Shown here: positions 1 through 11,267 of the stretch, in pieces
How positions within the stretch are numbered: position 1 is the stretch's first letter
Layout of the letters: each line of letters begins with the position of its first letter
Source of the DNA: Diphasiastrum complanatum
Lineage: Eukaryota > Streptophyta > Lycopodiopsida > Lycopodiales > Lycopodiaceae
Reading direction: 5' to 3'
NCBI GenBank assembly: GCA_029204225.1
Contig: CM055105.1
Span: 11,808,404 to 11,872,403, forward strand
Length of the DNA: 64,000 bases
Notes under the pieces: model-generated
The model's database searches: none
Seen by the model: the letters and a program-made list of their open reading frames with translations, nothing else
Told to the model about the DNA's origin: nothing
Made by a program: the position numbers and the translations under genes

Positions 1-140
1 TACTCAATCACTATGGCTTGGGGGAAAAGCTAATTGGGGTTTGAGTCTCGGCTTCTAGTTGGTTGGGTGGTTTGGTTCCATAGTAATCCTTTTGGTGCAT
101 GCAACAGGATCTAGAGGATTTTCACTTGGCGATTCTTACA
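1..140 (+). repeat. 3' end of an LTR, cut by the window edge
   Basis: The segment ends in CTTACA. Two bases later comes CGGTATCAAAGC (142-153), a two-mismatch version of the initiator-Met primer-binding site TGGTATCAGAGC used by plant Copia elements. The inner part (GGTTGGGTGGTTTGGTTCCATAG) recurs at 1126-1246, at 16700-16842 and, inverted, near 14900-14990, so this is one LTR family. The 5' part lies outside the window. No intact gag follows. Confidence 0.45.
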
Positions 141-1125
141 ACGGTATCAAAGCTTGGCTTTGCATTGATTAGAAGGTGCAGTTGCTTTTTTGCTTATTCC
201 CAACTTTTTACTTCATGGTTGTCGAACTGACCTCCAAGTAAGTGGCTATTGCTTTCAGCCTAATGATCAATGTTATGGACTTCGTCCATAGACATAGCTG
301 GAAATCATTCGATTTTTTACGGTTTTTTGACTGGTATTCATTGTTTTAGCTTGAAAATTTTCAAATTTATTGTACATAAAAGTTTTTTAGGATTGTGATT
401 AATGTTTTTTAGTCAGTAGGATAATCTATTTTTCCTTTATTTGAATCCATACTTTTTTTGAAATTTCTTGAATACGGGACAATTGGCTTAAGATTCATAT
501 AACTCATTCCAATGGAGAAGTATGTTTTGAAGGCTTGATCATTGTTTTATGAAACTCTACTTCCAAGTGGGAATGCCTGAATTCATGGAATGTAGACTTC
601 TTGAATCCAAATGATTATATCTATTTGATAGTTGAATATTGAGATGTAGTGATTTTTCTTCTCTAATCTTCAATGCTAAATACATCGTCTCCTGAGGACC
701 TTTTCAATTGTGATTATGGAATTTCTTGTAAAAGAGAAAGATGGAATGATAGAAATGAAACTTTCAAAGGATCAGCCGATTGTATAATTTTTTTAGAGAA
801 ATCTATTATATGGAGGTTGAACTGTCCAAGTGAATTAGGGGAATTCTCTAGACATTGTTGTGAACAATTCAAAACTAGAGGAGTTTTGGAAATTGAACTA
901 TGAGTTATTCATAATTATGGATATTAGAGATAAAGATTAAAATTTAAATTCCACTAATCAGTTTTAACAAGTACCATTTTGTTATGGATTGGATCGAGTT
1001 GGAATGAAGCTCTAATCTTAATTCTTGTAGCCAAGGATGTTTGTATAAGTCGATCGAATCTTGGTAGAAATACAAGATCTGATGTAGGTTGATTGAGTGA
1101 AGAAATTTTCTTATTACTTAGTCAC
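141..1125. other. Stretch without a recognisable gene
   Basis: AT-rich sequence, presumably decayed leader or internal DNA of the LTR element whose end lies at 1-140. A 76-codon open frame at 673-903 has no motif I know and no splice context, so I do not call it. Confidence 0.4.
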
Positions 1126-1246
1126 CGTGGCTCGGGTGAAAAGATAATTGGAGTTTGACTCTCGGCTTCCAGTTGGTTGGGGGGTTTGGCTCTACAGATG
1201 CATGCAACAAGACTAGAGGATCTTCACTTGGTGATCCTTACCAAGG
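1126..1246 (+). repeat. Second LTR-end fragment, same family as 1-140
   Basis: Aligns by eye with 1-145 over its whole length, including GGCTTCCAGTTGGTTGGGG and the terminal GATCCTTACCAAGGTAT. It abuts Copia pol sequence that runs in the opposite direction from about 1253. The junction is therefore a rearrangement or nested insertion, not an intact element. Confidence 0.45.
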
Positions 1247-1252
1247 TATATA

Positions 1253-1790
1253 CAAAAAGGCCCTCATATTTAAATGACCTAATCTCTCATGCCATAACTG
1301 ATTGTCTACAAATCTCATATTAATTGTTAATGCATGATCTTTACTCAAGATATATAGATTCCTTTCTCTATTTGCTAACAATATTTCATTAGACTCTTGA
1401 TCTAATATAGTACATAGCCTTGATCTATAATCTTGTTGTTTGACAACAGATTCCTTGTCAATTTTGGGACATAAAGGACATCAAGAATCACTTTGGTGAT
1501 TTTGTTTGGGAATTTGAGGAGAATTGCCCTTGGCCTTCTACTTTTGTGAATTTGAGTCTCCAAAGAAGATGTACTTTGAATCTGTATTAGTGAGGTCTGT
1601 GAAAAGGTCATTGTGAGGTGTCATATGTTGAGGAGTCAACATACCATTGTTGGGCATCTCAACTTTGCTGATCTTGTGCCATTACTCGCCTTGGGGCTTT
1701 TAGATGAATCTGAGGTGCCTTCTTGCTATTGATGCATCTTCTTTTTTGCTTCATTATGTTTGAGAACCTAAGATGATCTAGCTTTCTTAC
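1253..1790 (-). pseudogene. Copia pol fragment (end of protease, GAG-pre-integrase)
   Basis: Read on the minus strand, 1611-1402 encodes ILDVLYVPKLTRNLLSNNKI, the typical C-terminal stretch of a Copia aspartic protease. It continues in recognisable form to VDNQLWHERLGHLNMRAF near 1310-1262, the GAG-pre-integrase signature. Upstream (1620-1790) are degenerate linker residues. No integrase or reverse transcriptase follows, and stops interrupt the frame, so this is a dead, truncated piece of a Ty1/Copia polyprotein. Confidence 0.75.
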
Positions 1791-2404
1791 GAGCTTGAAT
1801 GCGCAAATTGCTTTTCCCAATAAGAAAGAATTAAAATAAGTATACCCAGAATTGCGCTAATAGTTCTAACATATTCAATTTTGCTAGTTTATTGATATTA
1901 TTCAATTGATTTAGCTGTGTATCATTATAGGCATCTATGTTAAGCATTCTACAGAAGCTATCTTGCAATACACAAATGTAAAGAGATGTGACTTTGGCCA
2001 CAATGCTAGGTACTAGGGCAGATCTGTGCCATACTAGCCCCAAGGACATCCCACTAGTTCGTTGTCAAGAGACAATACTCAATATGAAAGGATGCATTTC
2101 ATACCTATGGATATGTTCATGGTTGTATTTGAGACAACACCCACTTGTAGAGGCTTCCACCAAGTATTTGGAGGCAAAAATACAATACCAATCTACGATA
2201 ATCACAATATCTTGTGAGCTCATTCCCTACACAACAAAGCTAGAAGATGAATTTCTTCAAATGTACATGATCATAAAGCCAAACCATCGATAGCTACCTT
2301 TGATTGCAGTAACCTTCACACGATTACTCTTCCACAACCTTTTACAAGTCTCCTCTCATCCAAGCAGAGATGGCAACGGTAAAGAAGCAAACCAAGAGAG
2401 CTAA

Positions 2405-2407
<3 letters not shown>
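1791..2407. other. Stretch without a recognisable gene
   Basis: Short overlapping open frames occur on both strands (around 1831-2293), but none has a domain signature or splice-site context. Nothing else recognised. Confidence 0.4.

Positions 2408-2460
<53 letters not shown>
2408..2460. repeat. (GA)n microsatellite, about 53 bp
   Basis: Uninterrupted GA dinucleotide run, read directly. Confidence 0.97.
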
Positions 2461-2462
<2 letters not shown>

Positions 2463-2770
2463 AAGAAGAGTGAAACTTAGGGTTGTGGTCATCTTCCCTT
2501 TTATAGAAATTTCAATACTCCTTAGTGCACCGCTTGCTTAAAGATGCACACCATTAGATTGAATCCCTATAATGTGCATTGATCACAACCGTTCAATGAA
2601 AACCAAGTTTCCCCACCAAAAGATTAGAAATTTAAAAAAAACTCCTTAGGGGCCATGTTACTAAGTTTAGCAAGGTAAGGCATTTTATGTTGGCTTAGTA
2701 CCATAAGGAAAAAAATCATTTCATATCATTTCAGAAAGCGATAAAGTGTAACAACCATATAGTAAAGTGC

Positions 2771-2966
<196 letters not shown>

Positions 2967-3139
2967 AGACCATCAATATTGTATGGTAAGACGTAAGATA
3001 AGCCAGGAGACGTACTTTTGTCAAATTTGGAAAGATTTGTTAATCTTGTAACAAGATCAAAGACAATAGAAATATTAAAAAAACTAACAATGTTATCTCT
3101 TGAAGACTTCTGCTCTATTTCCAAAAAGGATTATCCAAT

Positions 3140-3360
3140 GTTCTTACTTGTGATTTGTCCATAAAGAGTTCAATATAGGATTATTAATGAAGCAAATATC
3201 ATCTATGTACCTAAATGAATGCTTGAAGTCATTCATAAAAGTACCAAGCCCTAATCTGGCTAGTTTTTTTATAAGTCGTGCCTCAAAAAATGATAGATAC
3301 CAGTTACACCAGGTAGGCGAACAAGAAAAGCCCATCGGTATACTGCGAATCTGTCTCCAA
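3140..3360 (-). pseudogene. Penelope-like reverse transcriptase fragment
   Basis: The minus strand encodes QIRSIPMGFSCSPTWCNWYL followed by a 'FFEARLIKKLARLG' stretch and then FRYIDDICFINNP. The order 'IPMG..CSP...N.Y...E', about 25 residues, 'FRYIDD' is the palm (motifs B and C) of Penelope-like reverse transcriptases; YIDD carries the two catalytic aspartates. Degenerate coding traces on the same strand may extend to about 4060 (for instance WFDHVVSYMMNNLGKF near 3850), interrupted by stops. No GIY-YIG endonuclease is visible. A non-LTR retrotransposon is the main alternative. Confidence 0.6.
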
Positions 3361-4069
3361 GTTCCCTTCTTTATATCACGTCTTCATCCTGTGCATCGAT
3401 CAATCACTGTAAAAATTCAACCTCTTGACTGGTAACTCGTTCTTTGCGCTACCGCTTTGCCCTTCCTTTCCCTTGAAACTAGAAAATCTTCTTTTATTTC
3501 CCATTCCTGACCCGAAGACGAGTGAATTTGGATTGTTAAGGTTGAAGTTGTCTTTCTTTTGCTAGTATTTTGGAAGTATTTGTCTTGGAGGGTAGAGAAA
3601 CTCGGTCTTTTCAATAAACATTCAATTTCACGGATGTTTTCGGCGTCCCCCAAATGTGCTAAGAGTTTGGTAGAAGGATCTTGGAAAAGTTCAATAGAAG
3701 CATCAATCGTGTTGTCTAATAGAAAGGAAACTCAAATGTGCTTTAACGACGTCTCTAGCGGGTTTATGCAGCCACATAAAAAAAGCGTTCATCTGATTTT
3801 GAAGTGAGGCTCTAGGGATGAATTTGCCTAGATTGTTCATCATATACGAGACAACATGGTCAAACCAAATAATAGAGGAGTTGTTTTTACATTTGTCTCC
3901 ACACCTACATTTGAAGAAAGGCCTCTTTCAGTTCCAAATTCTAGCTTGATGAAGGTTCATTCTACTGAAGCCAGTCTCAAAGTGAACTTTGATTCTAGCC
4001 CAAGTTTGCTCAGAAGAGCAACTGAAAAGTTCGAATTTATTCATGCGAATGATAATGTCAACCTATATG

Positions 4070-4200
4070 AAGGTGGCATGATTCTTCTTCTCTCTCCCAC
4101 ACTCCTCTCTTATCTTCTCTCCTTCTCCTTTTGGCAGAACAGGCTGTGGAGCACCAGTGCCTACATTCCAACGAGTGGAGACAAACCTACAATTGCACCA
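4070..4200 (+). repeat. Direct repeat copy 1 with exon-like segment
   Basis: About 120 bp from 'ACCTATATGAAGGTGG' to 'CCTACATTCCAACGAGTG' recurs at 5276-5399. It contains a pyrimidine-rich tract ending TTTTGGCAG, then 62 bp without a stop, then a consensus donor GTAAGT at 4201. The open segment reads LWSTSAYIPTSGDKPTIAP. This looks like an exon with its splice sites, perhaps a captured host gene fragment. I cannot identify the parent gene. Confidence 0.4.
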
Positions 4201-4916
4201 GTAAGTCGTTTTTCAACCTACCTATTCTTGTTGTGGGTCTACTACTATCAAAGAAATGACAAGCATTAGTATCGATATTATGAATCGTTGCTAGCATAAA
4301 CATTTTTGTTGGATTTACGGATGAATAAAGTATGCTATTCATCGCTGCTAGCATCATTGTTATCCATCGCTATTACCATCGCTGGCCATAATCGTTGATA
4401 GGATTTGAAATCACTATCATTAAGTGTTAAATGATATCCCATCGCATCATTTAGTAGGGCATCAGTATCATTTAGTGTTGAATGATTGAACGCACGATAT
4501 AGCAATACATGCTAGCTATCCATCGCTGTAGGGATCTGGGGTAGCGCTACCCATACACTATCATGCTCATACATCATCGCTGCTCAGCTATCATAGAGCA
4601 ATCCATTGTTGCCAGAATAGTTGTACACAACTTTCCAATTATGATAAAAGGAGAGACCTTCCTTTTCGCTTTCTACAATATATACACCTTGCCTCAAATA
4701 GACCTATGTTTAATTCATATAAGGTCATTATATCGCAAACAATAGCTGCCATGTACTGCTGTAACAAGCAAGAAACTTTTCTTAAGAAGATACGAACACT
4801 TGTTGATAGCTTTCAGAACAATGGCTTCTCTCATGACAAATTATGTATGATCATTAACAATCTTTTGTATCGTGAAGTGTTTCTTGGACTTTTATTTGAT
4901 TTGCCTAAAAATATTG
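4201..4916. other. No gene; degenerate CATCGCTG-rich repeats
   Basis: Between about 4280 and 4610 the words CATCGCTG, GCTAGCAT and ATCATTTAG recur at irregular spacing, which suggests an old tandem array. No coding signal recognised. Confidence 0.4.
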
Positions 4917-5004
4917 ACAGTCTCTGGGTGGACAGTTAGCTTTTCCCTTAGGGGGGAGCTAGCTGCCCCCTGAGGGATTCACTAACTGTGGGTATGGTTG
5001 GTGG

Positions 5005-5006
<2 letters not shown>
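4917..5006 (+). repeat. Hairpin-forming element, right inverted copy
   Basis: CAGTTAG and CTAACTG form the outer arms, CCTTAGGGGG and CCCCCTGAGG the inner arms around AGCTAGCT: a near-perfect hairpin of about 57 nt. It is followed by TTGGTGGGTTCTC and the (CT)n tract. This is the inverted counterpart of 2887-2966. Confidence 0.65.

Positions 5007-5084
<78 letters not shown>
5007..5084. repeat. (CT)n microsatellite, about 78 bp
   Basis: Uninterrupted CT run joined to the hairpin element at 4917-5006. Frames through it give only Ser-Leu repeats. Confidence 0.97.
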
Positions 5085-5086
<2 letters not shown>

Positions 5087-5275
5087 GAATGGTACCCAAT
5101 GCTATTTTACTCCATTTGGTTTCATTGCCTTACAAGCCATATGGCCCTTTATGGTTTTTGGTGGAAATTTTTTTTTTTTAAAACCTCCAAGTACATTTGT
5201 TACTACCTCAACGGTCAAGATCGCTTGCATTACGGCCACGATCGGTTGCTTCTCCTACACTCGTTGAGATGGAAC

Positions 5276-5399
5276 TCACCTATATGAAGGTGGAACGATT
5301 CTTCTTCTCTTTGCCACACTCCTTCTCTCTTCTCTTCTCTCCTTCTCCTTTTGGCAGAAGAGGCTATGAAACACTAGTGCCTACATTCCAACGAGTGTA
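5276..5399 (+). repeat. Direct repeat copy 2 (of 4070-4200)
   Basis: Same sequence as 4070-4185, including CCTTCTCCTTTTGGCAGAA and CCTACATTCCAACGAGTG, with point differences and small length changes. Homology ends just after GAGTG, so the downstream donor site of copy 1 is missing here. Confidence 0.7.
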
Positions 5400-5599
5400 A
5401 GAGTTTTTATAAAATGGTTTGGTGGAGGTAAGGACTTCCCATAACCCAAAGACACAGCATCTTGAAACCATCATGTGGACTAAACACGTGAAAAAAGACT
5501 TTTGTTAGCTTATGAATAAAATAAAATGTAAAGGTTTGGTACTATCCCAACCAAGGAATAGTCGGATTTACATCTCAAGGATGCAAAGAGAGAGTTAAC

Positions 5600-6470
5600 G
5601 AAATATCACATAGTTCTTCTTTTCATTTTGACAAAGCAAGACTAAACCCTTTGAAGTCTTTATTCATATTCCAACAAGGTTAAATAAAGCTGAAAAGTAA
5701 ATACAGTACTAAGAAAGCACCATAAAGCATACCCACTTTCAAGACATCCAACTGATAAGTGCCACCATCCCACAACACAACACTGCACGAGTTATTACAG
5801 TGGGGAAGACAGGTGTCGTAGATGAGTGTCAGTTGTTATCCATGTCAAAAAGTAGCTATACTACTTAACAACGTACATAGCATTTAAAAATCATAGTCTA
5901 GTCTTCCCAAACAATGTATAGTTACTTAGCGATAGGCCAAGCCCTAGTATTATCGTATCACGGCTTATGCCATGTTGACCAGTATGTGGGCGATTGATCC
6001 ATATCTTTCATATTGTATTTAGACAATGTATGTAAAGCTTTGACCATATATATTTCAACCTGGCTAAAAGGTCTAGTGTAGACACGTGTGCTAGTGTTAG
6101 GGCAAATCCATGCCATTCTAACCCATGTGAACCTTGTCTGGAAAGCCAGGTCACACACTAATGTCCATACTCCTGAGCATATCCATGCTTTCTAGTCGTA
6201 TCTCACCAAAATCTTACTATGACACCTACATGGAAAAAATAGTTTATTATCATGGTTGGGTAGTGTGAATACGAAGGTATTAGGGAACCTTCGTGCCATG
6301 CTAATCCTTATACCAGTTTAAACGCTTACGCAATGTTGGTTATGTATCGCTATACTAATTCTTGAGCATATCCATGCAATCCAGGCCAAACTTTTTATGT
6401 AAAAATTATGTATCTTACGCATATCCATGTTGTCTAAGAACATTTTAGCACAAACCCTAATTTTGGATTT
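5600..6470 (+). repeat. Unclassified dispersed repeat, copy A
   Basis: Shares diverged but colinear sequence with 59248-59960 in the same orientation. Examples are AAGCACCATAAAGCA, GCCACCATCCCACAACAC, GGGGAAGACAGGTGTCG, TGTCAGTTGTTAT, AGCGATAGGCCAA and GGCAAATCCATGCCAT. The phrase GCA(T/A)ATCCATG recurs inside the repeat (about 6100, 6175, 6365, 6420). No protein motif, LTR ends or primer site recognised; it is an old transposable element or retro-UTR of unknown type. Confidence 0.6.
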
Positions 6471-7779
6471 GGGTAAATATGCTATTAAAAGATAAAGGGT
6501 AGTGCATTCACGATTTGTCATAAGCAAGCAACTCTAATTACGTTTGCAAAGTTTGAAAGTGTAGTTTAATGGTAAGGTATATGTTATGATCTTCCATAAA
6601 TAAATGAACATTCTCGTAGTGTAGAAAGAATCAGTAATTAAACCAAGTATGTCTAGCAAAGGACACTTCATCTTCATGAATGTTAGAATCGTCATAAAAC
6701 GTATACGTAACATCTATGGCTTATGTGTAACTTGAATTCATTAAAATAAATCATATGTGGACGATTGTAGACGTTTTGTCTTGAGACGATGCCATGCTAT
6801 TCCCACGAAATGTGTGTTTTCTTTAAGAACAACCATACATAATGCTTTCATTATATATCGTAAAGTATTTTCACCTTCGAATTACAATTATAATGAATAC
6901 TCATGCTCTTCTATCAAAGTAGGAGTCTTACTTACTAAAGCTTACACAATACTTCCAAGGAAAAGTCAAGTAACATACCTATATCAACACTTTTCAATAT
7001 ATGGTTCGAAATCGAACTGAAATGAGTGAAGTAATCAGTCGTGGTAAGAATTGGACAAGAATTCTATATAGTAAAAAAGGAGATGAACTTTTAATTGCAA
7101 TTACATTGCTACTTTTCCAAAAGACAAGCATTACTTGTAAGGAACACTTCGATTATAGAAGAGAATGTATTGCATTTCATGATGTAGTTGGTCGTTGTCC
7201 AAACAACATGATGCGATGTTAAACATGCTAGAAAAATCATATTTTAGTAATCCACAAATAGCATTAAGTCTCCAACAGACAACATGTGCTAAAAACCGTT
7301 TTTTAAGCCAGAATTTTATGATGCATCAATCCAAAAAAGTGGGGGGACAACAGGCCATCATTTACATATTCAAAGCTAAAAAATGTTGTGCTTCATCGCT
7401 GCTTTGTTAGCATAACAAACCTTTACAAATACAAAGCCAAAAATGCTCTATAGTCCATCGTTGACAATGAGCTACTAAACTTGTTTTTTGCATACATTCA
7501 AACCTTTCTTGAAGCTATGAGCTAGCGCTTCATTCATAGTCAAGGAAAACTGTAATAATACATACATAATGCATTAAAAAGCATATAGTTCATCGTTGAA
7601 TCTATGTAGAAGCATCATAACAAACGTGTATTACATGTGAGTCTCTTATCATATGACAAAAGCGATGAAAGGAAGGCGTTGTCACAAGAAGAGCTTTGTG
7701 TTAAACAATCTTCACATTTTGGTGTGGTGTCATAAAAGTGTGCATAGTGTAGCAGAGCATTTTAAACGAAGAACCATCC

Positions 7780-7781
<2 letters not shown>
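6471..7781. other. Stretch without a recognisable gene
   Basis: Open frames of 60-90 codons occur (6757-7410) but have no known motif. 6755-6830 resembles 60090-60170 weakly (GACG...TTTTGT...GAGGCGAT), so the dispersed repeat may extend through here. Confidence 0.35.

Positions 7782-7852
<71 letters not shown>
7782..7852. repeat. (GA)n microsatellite, about 71 bp
   Basis: Uninterrupted GA run, read directly. Confidence 0.97.
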
Positions 7853-7854
<2 letters not shown>

Positions 7855-8084
7855 TTTAGGCAAATGCAAGATGTATTGACATTGGTTGTCTTCAAGACAT
7901 AATAGAATATGATCGCTGTGCACATCACCTAGTTATTGTGAGAACTATTCAACCACCATAGTGTTAGGATACTCACGAAATTTATGATCTCACTGATGTA
8001 CTCAACTAACTCAATAAACCGAATTATTTACTACATTTTTTGTGTGTGTTATGTTCTGTATTTGAGTGTATGGCAATCATAGAC

Positions 8085-9000
8085 TTCTAAAATTCCACAT
8101 CATCACTCTCTACGTAGATGATACACTCTTATTCAGTAATAATCTGAATCTGATGAAGGATACAAAATGCATGCTGGCCCAAGAATACAAGATGATTGTC
8201 ATGGGTCCAGTCCACTATTGTCTCGGAATCCAAATTCAACGAGATCGACCCAACAGACTGATCTTTATTAGTCAGCAACGGTATCTCAACAACGTGCTAG
8301 AAAAGTATGGAATGGCCAACTGCAAACCTAGTCTCTTTCCACTCAACCCTGGACTAAAGCTATCAAAGGAATAGTCTCCTCAAACTGAGACAGAAAAGGA
8401 GGAGATGAAGCGCTACCTGTTTCAATCCATCATCGGCTCATTGATGTACGCAATGATCTGCATGCGACCAGACCTTGCATATTCGGTCAGTACACTCAGC
8501 CAGTTCTTGCCAAATCCAGGCGTAGCTCATTGGAAAGCACTAACAAAGGTCATGAAGTACATCCAAGCAACGACAACTCTCAGCATCTGCTACGGAGGCA
8601 GCCAAACTGCCAACATCCTTGAAGCCTACACAGATGCAGATTGGGCAGTCGACACCAGAAAATCAGCTTCTAGATTTGTATTTTTATACAACCAAGGCCC
8701 AATCTCATGGAACAGTCGGAAGCAGACCTCAGTTGCATTATCATCAACAGAATCCGAATAGATAGCTGCCACAAATGCAACCAAAGAGGCGATCTGGCTC
8801 AGACAACTACTTGCAGACCTCAATCTTACACAAACACTTCCTACAACAATCATTACCTTAGAGAGAAAGTGCACAATAAGGAAGTAGAATTGATCTTCTG
8901 CAGAACAAACTACATGGCAGCAGTGCATCCATCCACAACAACAACCGTGTTAGAACAGAGACATTATTGTGGGAACTACATGTGTCTACACATATTCTCA
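8085..9000 (+). pseudogene. Copia reverse transcriptase / RNase H remnant
   Basis: Starts with ITLYVDDTLLFSN (RT motif with catalytic YVDD), then YCLGIQIQRD, ISQQRYLNNVLEKYGM and SIIGSLMYAMICMRPDLAYS, all hallmarks of Ty1/Copia reverse transcriptase. RNase H follows with LEAYTDADWA, TSVALSSTESE and ATKEAIWLRQLLADL. A TAG ends the RT frame near 8372, another stop interrupts the 'STESEY' position near 8760, and the middle of RNase H is missing: the frame jumps to YLREKVHNKEVELIFCRTN (from about 8852), the usual C-terminal piece. It is a dead fragment with no LTRs attached. Confidence 0.88.
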
Positions 9001-9045
9001 GTTGTTATCCATGTCGCAACAAGTAGTCATTGCCAAGTTGGGTGA

Positions 9046-9699
9046 CTCTAATTTTGTCCATGTCATGAGTTAAAAGTCGGACATTGTTTCAGCTCTACTC
9101 AAAGTTACAAAAGTATAAGGTTAACAATGTATAATCAGTGCTTGAAATTCACCAATTACATAAGCATGATTCAAGTAGACAATTACATCTAGACTAGTTT
9201 TAAAGTGGAGTAAAAAACTATCTTCCATTACCCTTTTCAGAATGCCTATCGGGACACCATCCCTTATCCTAAGTAACAATTTTAAAAAATATTTATTGTA
9301 CTCTCAATTTCAAATTGTTAGGGCATTACAGTCCACAAATAAGTATATATTCATTTTAACAGACATGTCTAAACCCATCATACCATTTATATTAGAAATA
9401 GTTGAAGTGTAACCAAAGCTTTAAACAAAAAGCAGTACACTTTAAAGGAAACCTCGTTAATGAAAGCTAAGCATCAGCGAGTAGTAAATTCATGATCATT
9501 TCATGGCACTTCAACTCTTCATACCCGTTAGTAGTGATAATTATATTGAGGGAATTAGAAGATTGTTCACACGAATTTTTTCATTGTTAACATTAAGAGT
9601 GTTGTATGAAGTCTGATCAAAAGAACTCAAGACAGTTCGTTCATTGTGATCATAGTGACCGAAACAAGCAAGTAAATCAGGAGAGCATTTTTTAATTAG

Positions 9700-9733
<34 letters not shown>

Positions 9734-10548
9734 CATGTGTGCAGTTGCAAACTCTGTTGGGCTGCTTGTAAAGCGTTTCAACTTTAGCATGAGACATGAG
9801 CTTTTTTTTTTTTTTTTTTGACAATTGGCTAGATTAAGTATATAGAGCTTCTAACGAATGCAAATTTGTACATAATTGAAGTTGCAAAGCTTCTATAAGA
9901 GGGCTCATAAACTTTATGTGATACTTTCTTGTGACATTTTATTGCTCATTATTTAAGTGCATTAAATTGCAAAGATTGTCATTCCTCGACTTTATGAGCA
10001 ATGTGGTGGACTCTCTAGCTTCTTTTTTGAAATGTTTTAGACATGAGACATAATGTGGACCTAATTTTGACTTTTGAAAAAAGTGATTATAAATTTTGAA
10101 GTTGATAAAATTTATCGAAGAGGACTATGGGTGATAAGAAGTTGGAGGATAGGAGAGGAGAGGATGATACTACAACTTACATTCACTCAAAAGGTGTGGG
10201 CCATGATATAAGATGCTTTGCAAAGGTGTCATCTAGTAAAGAGCTTCATGGCTACATTTATTAGCCAAATTGTTGCATATGCAATGAGGCATGAAGATGT
10301 TGGCCCATATATGTCCACCTCAATTAAGAAACTTTAAGAGTTATCATTAGGAATGAATTTATGGTTCCTTGATGGTACTTTTTCATATTAGACACCCACA
10401 TGCATCCTACTTATGGTTTGCAATACCTTGTTGTATTGGTTGCCTAATATCATGAAATAATATTCTAGAATGTAATAATGATAGCAACTTATATATATGT
10501 AGCCATAAGCATCTTCATACTAACAAATGGGAGTCAAGGGTGTGGTGA
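9046..10548. other. Gene-free stretch with (TG)n and poly-T
   Basis: AT-rich DNA holding a (TG)n run at 9701-9731 and a T homopolymer at about 9801-9819. No coding signal recognised. Confidence 0.5.
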
Positions 10549-10660
10549 CACTCACTAACCCATGGGTGAGAATCATCATTATATTGTTGATTGCCAGGTG
10601 AGATTGTGCCCACACTCGGTAACCCATGGGTGGGAATCATCATCATATTGTCCATTGCCA
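10549..10660 (+). repeat. Two diverged tandem units (64-bp spacing)
   Basis: AACCCATGGGTG...GAATCATCAT...ATTGCCA occurs at 10557 and again at 10621. It is related by the CCCATGGGTGG core to the array at 10681-10868. Confidence 0.7.
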
Positions 10661-10680
10661 ACCAAGACTTTGGTTATACT

Positions 10681-10868
10681 CCATGTAGCCCATGGGTGGC
10701 GTAGTCTCCACTAGAGTTTCCACCCCCATGATAACTCCATGTAGCCCATGGGTGGGGCAGTCTCCACTTATACTCCATGTAGCCCATGGGTGGCTTAGTC
10801 TCCACTAGAGTTTCCATTCCCATAATAACTCCATGTAGCCCATGGGTGGGGGAGTCTCCACTGGAGTT
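10681..10868 (+). repeat. 94-bp tandem repeat, two copies, each of two sub-units
   Basis: CCATGTAGCCCATGGGTGG starts at 10681, 10737, 10775 and 10831, spacings of 56, 38 and 56 bp. The array is therefore a 94-bp higher-order unit (56+38) present twice. The core CCCATGGG is palindromic. An 83-codon minus-strand frame across it is a by-product of the repeat. Confidence 0.85.
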
Positions 10869-11029
10869 CCACAGACAGGATAACCAGCCTTTGGATGAGG
10901 GAGAAGCTACTCTCTCGAGTCTCAAATAAGGTGCTCAATATGTATTGGGTGGTGTGCCCTAGATCGGTGGGTGGTTTGCCCTAGATCTCCTTAACGGTAA
11001 TGAGAAATGATGTAATTCTCCAACGGTTA

Positions 11030-11032
<3 letters not shown>

Positions 11033-11075
<43 letters not shown>
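11033..11075. repeat. Compound (TG)n(GA)n microsatellite
   Basis: TG run followed by a GA run, about 200 bp upstream of the start codon at 11268. It may lie in that gene's promoter or 5' UTR. Confidence 0.9.
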
Positions 11076-11084
<9 letters not shown>

Positions 11085-11267
11085 TATGATTGTGACTCTG
11101 CAATGTTGATGAGGACTGCAAAGTATCCACCATATGCCCAAACATATCCTAGTGCTGTTATTTAGTAGTAGAAATCAACAAAGATTTATGTTAATTGCTG
11201 GTTTGTCAGCACTGACTGAGATCAACATAATACTCTGGGTTTGTGTGCATAGAACAGACTTGGCATT

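Noticed and set aside
10681-10868. CRISPR-like regularly spaced palindromic words
   Set aside because: A short tandem repeat in a plant nuclear region; spacers are not unique and there are no cas genes.
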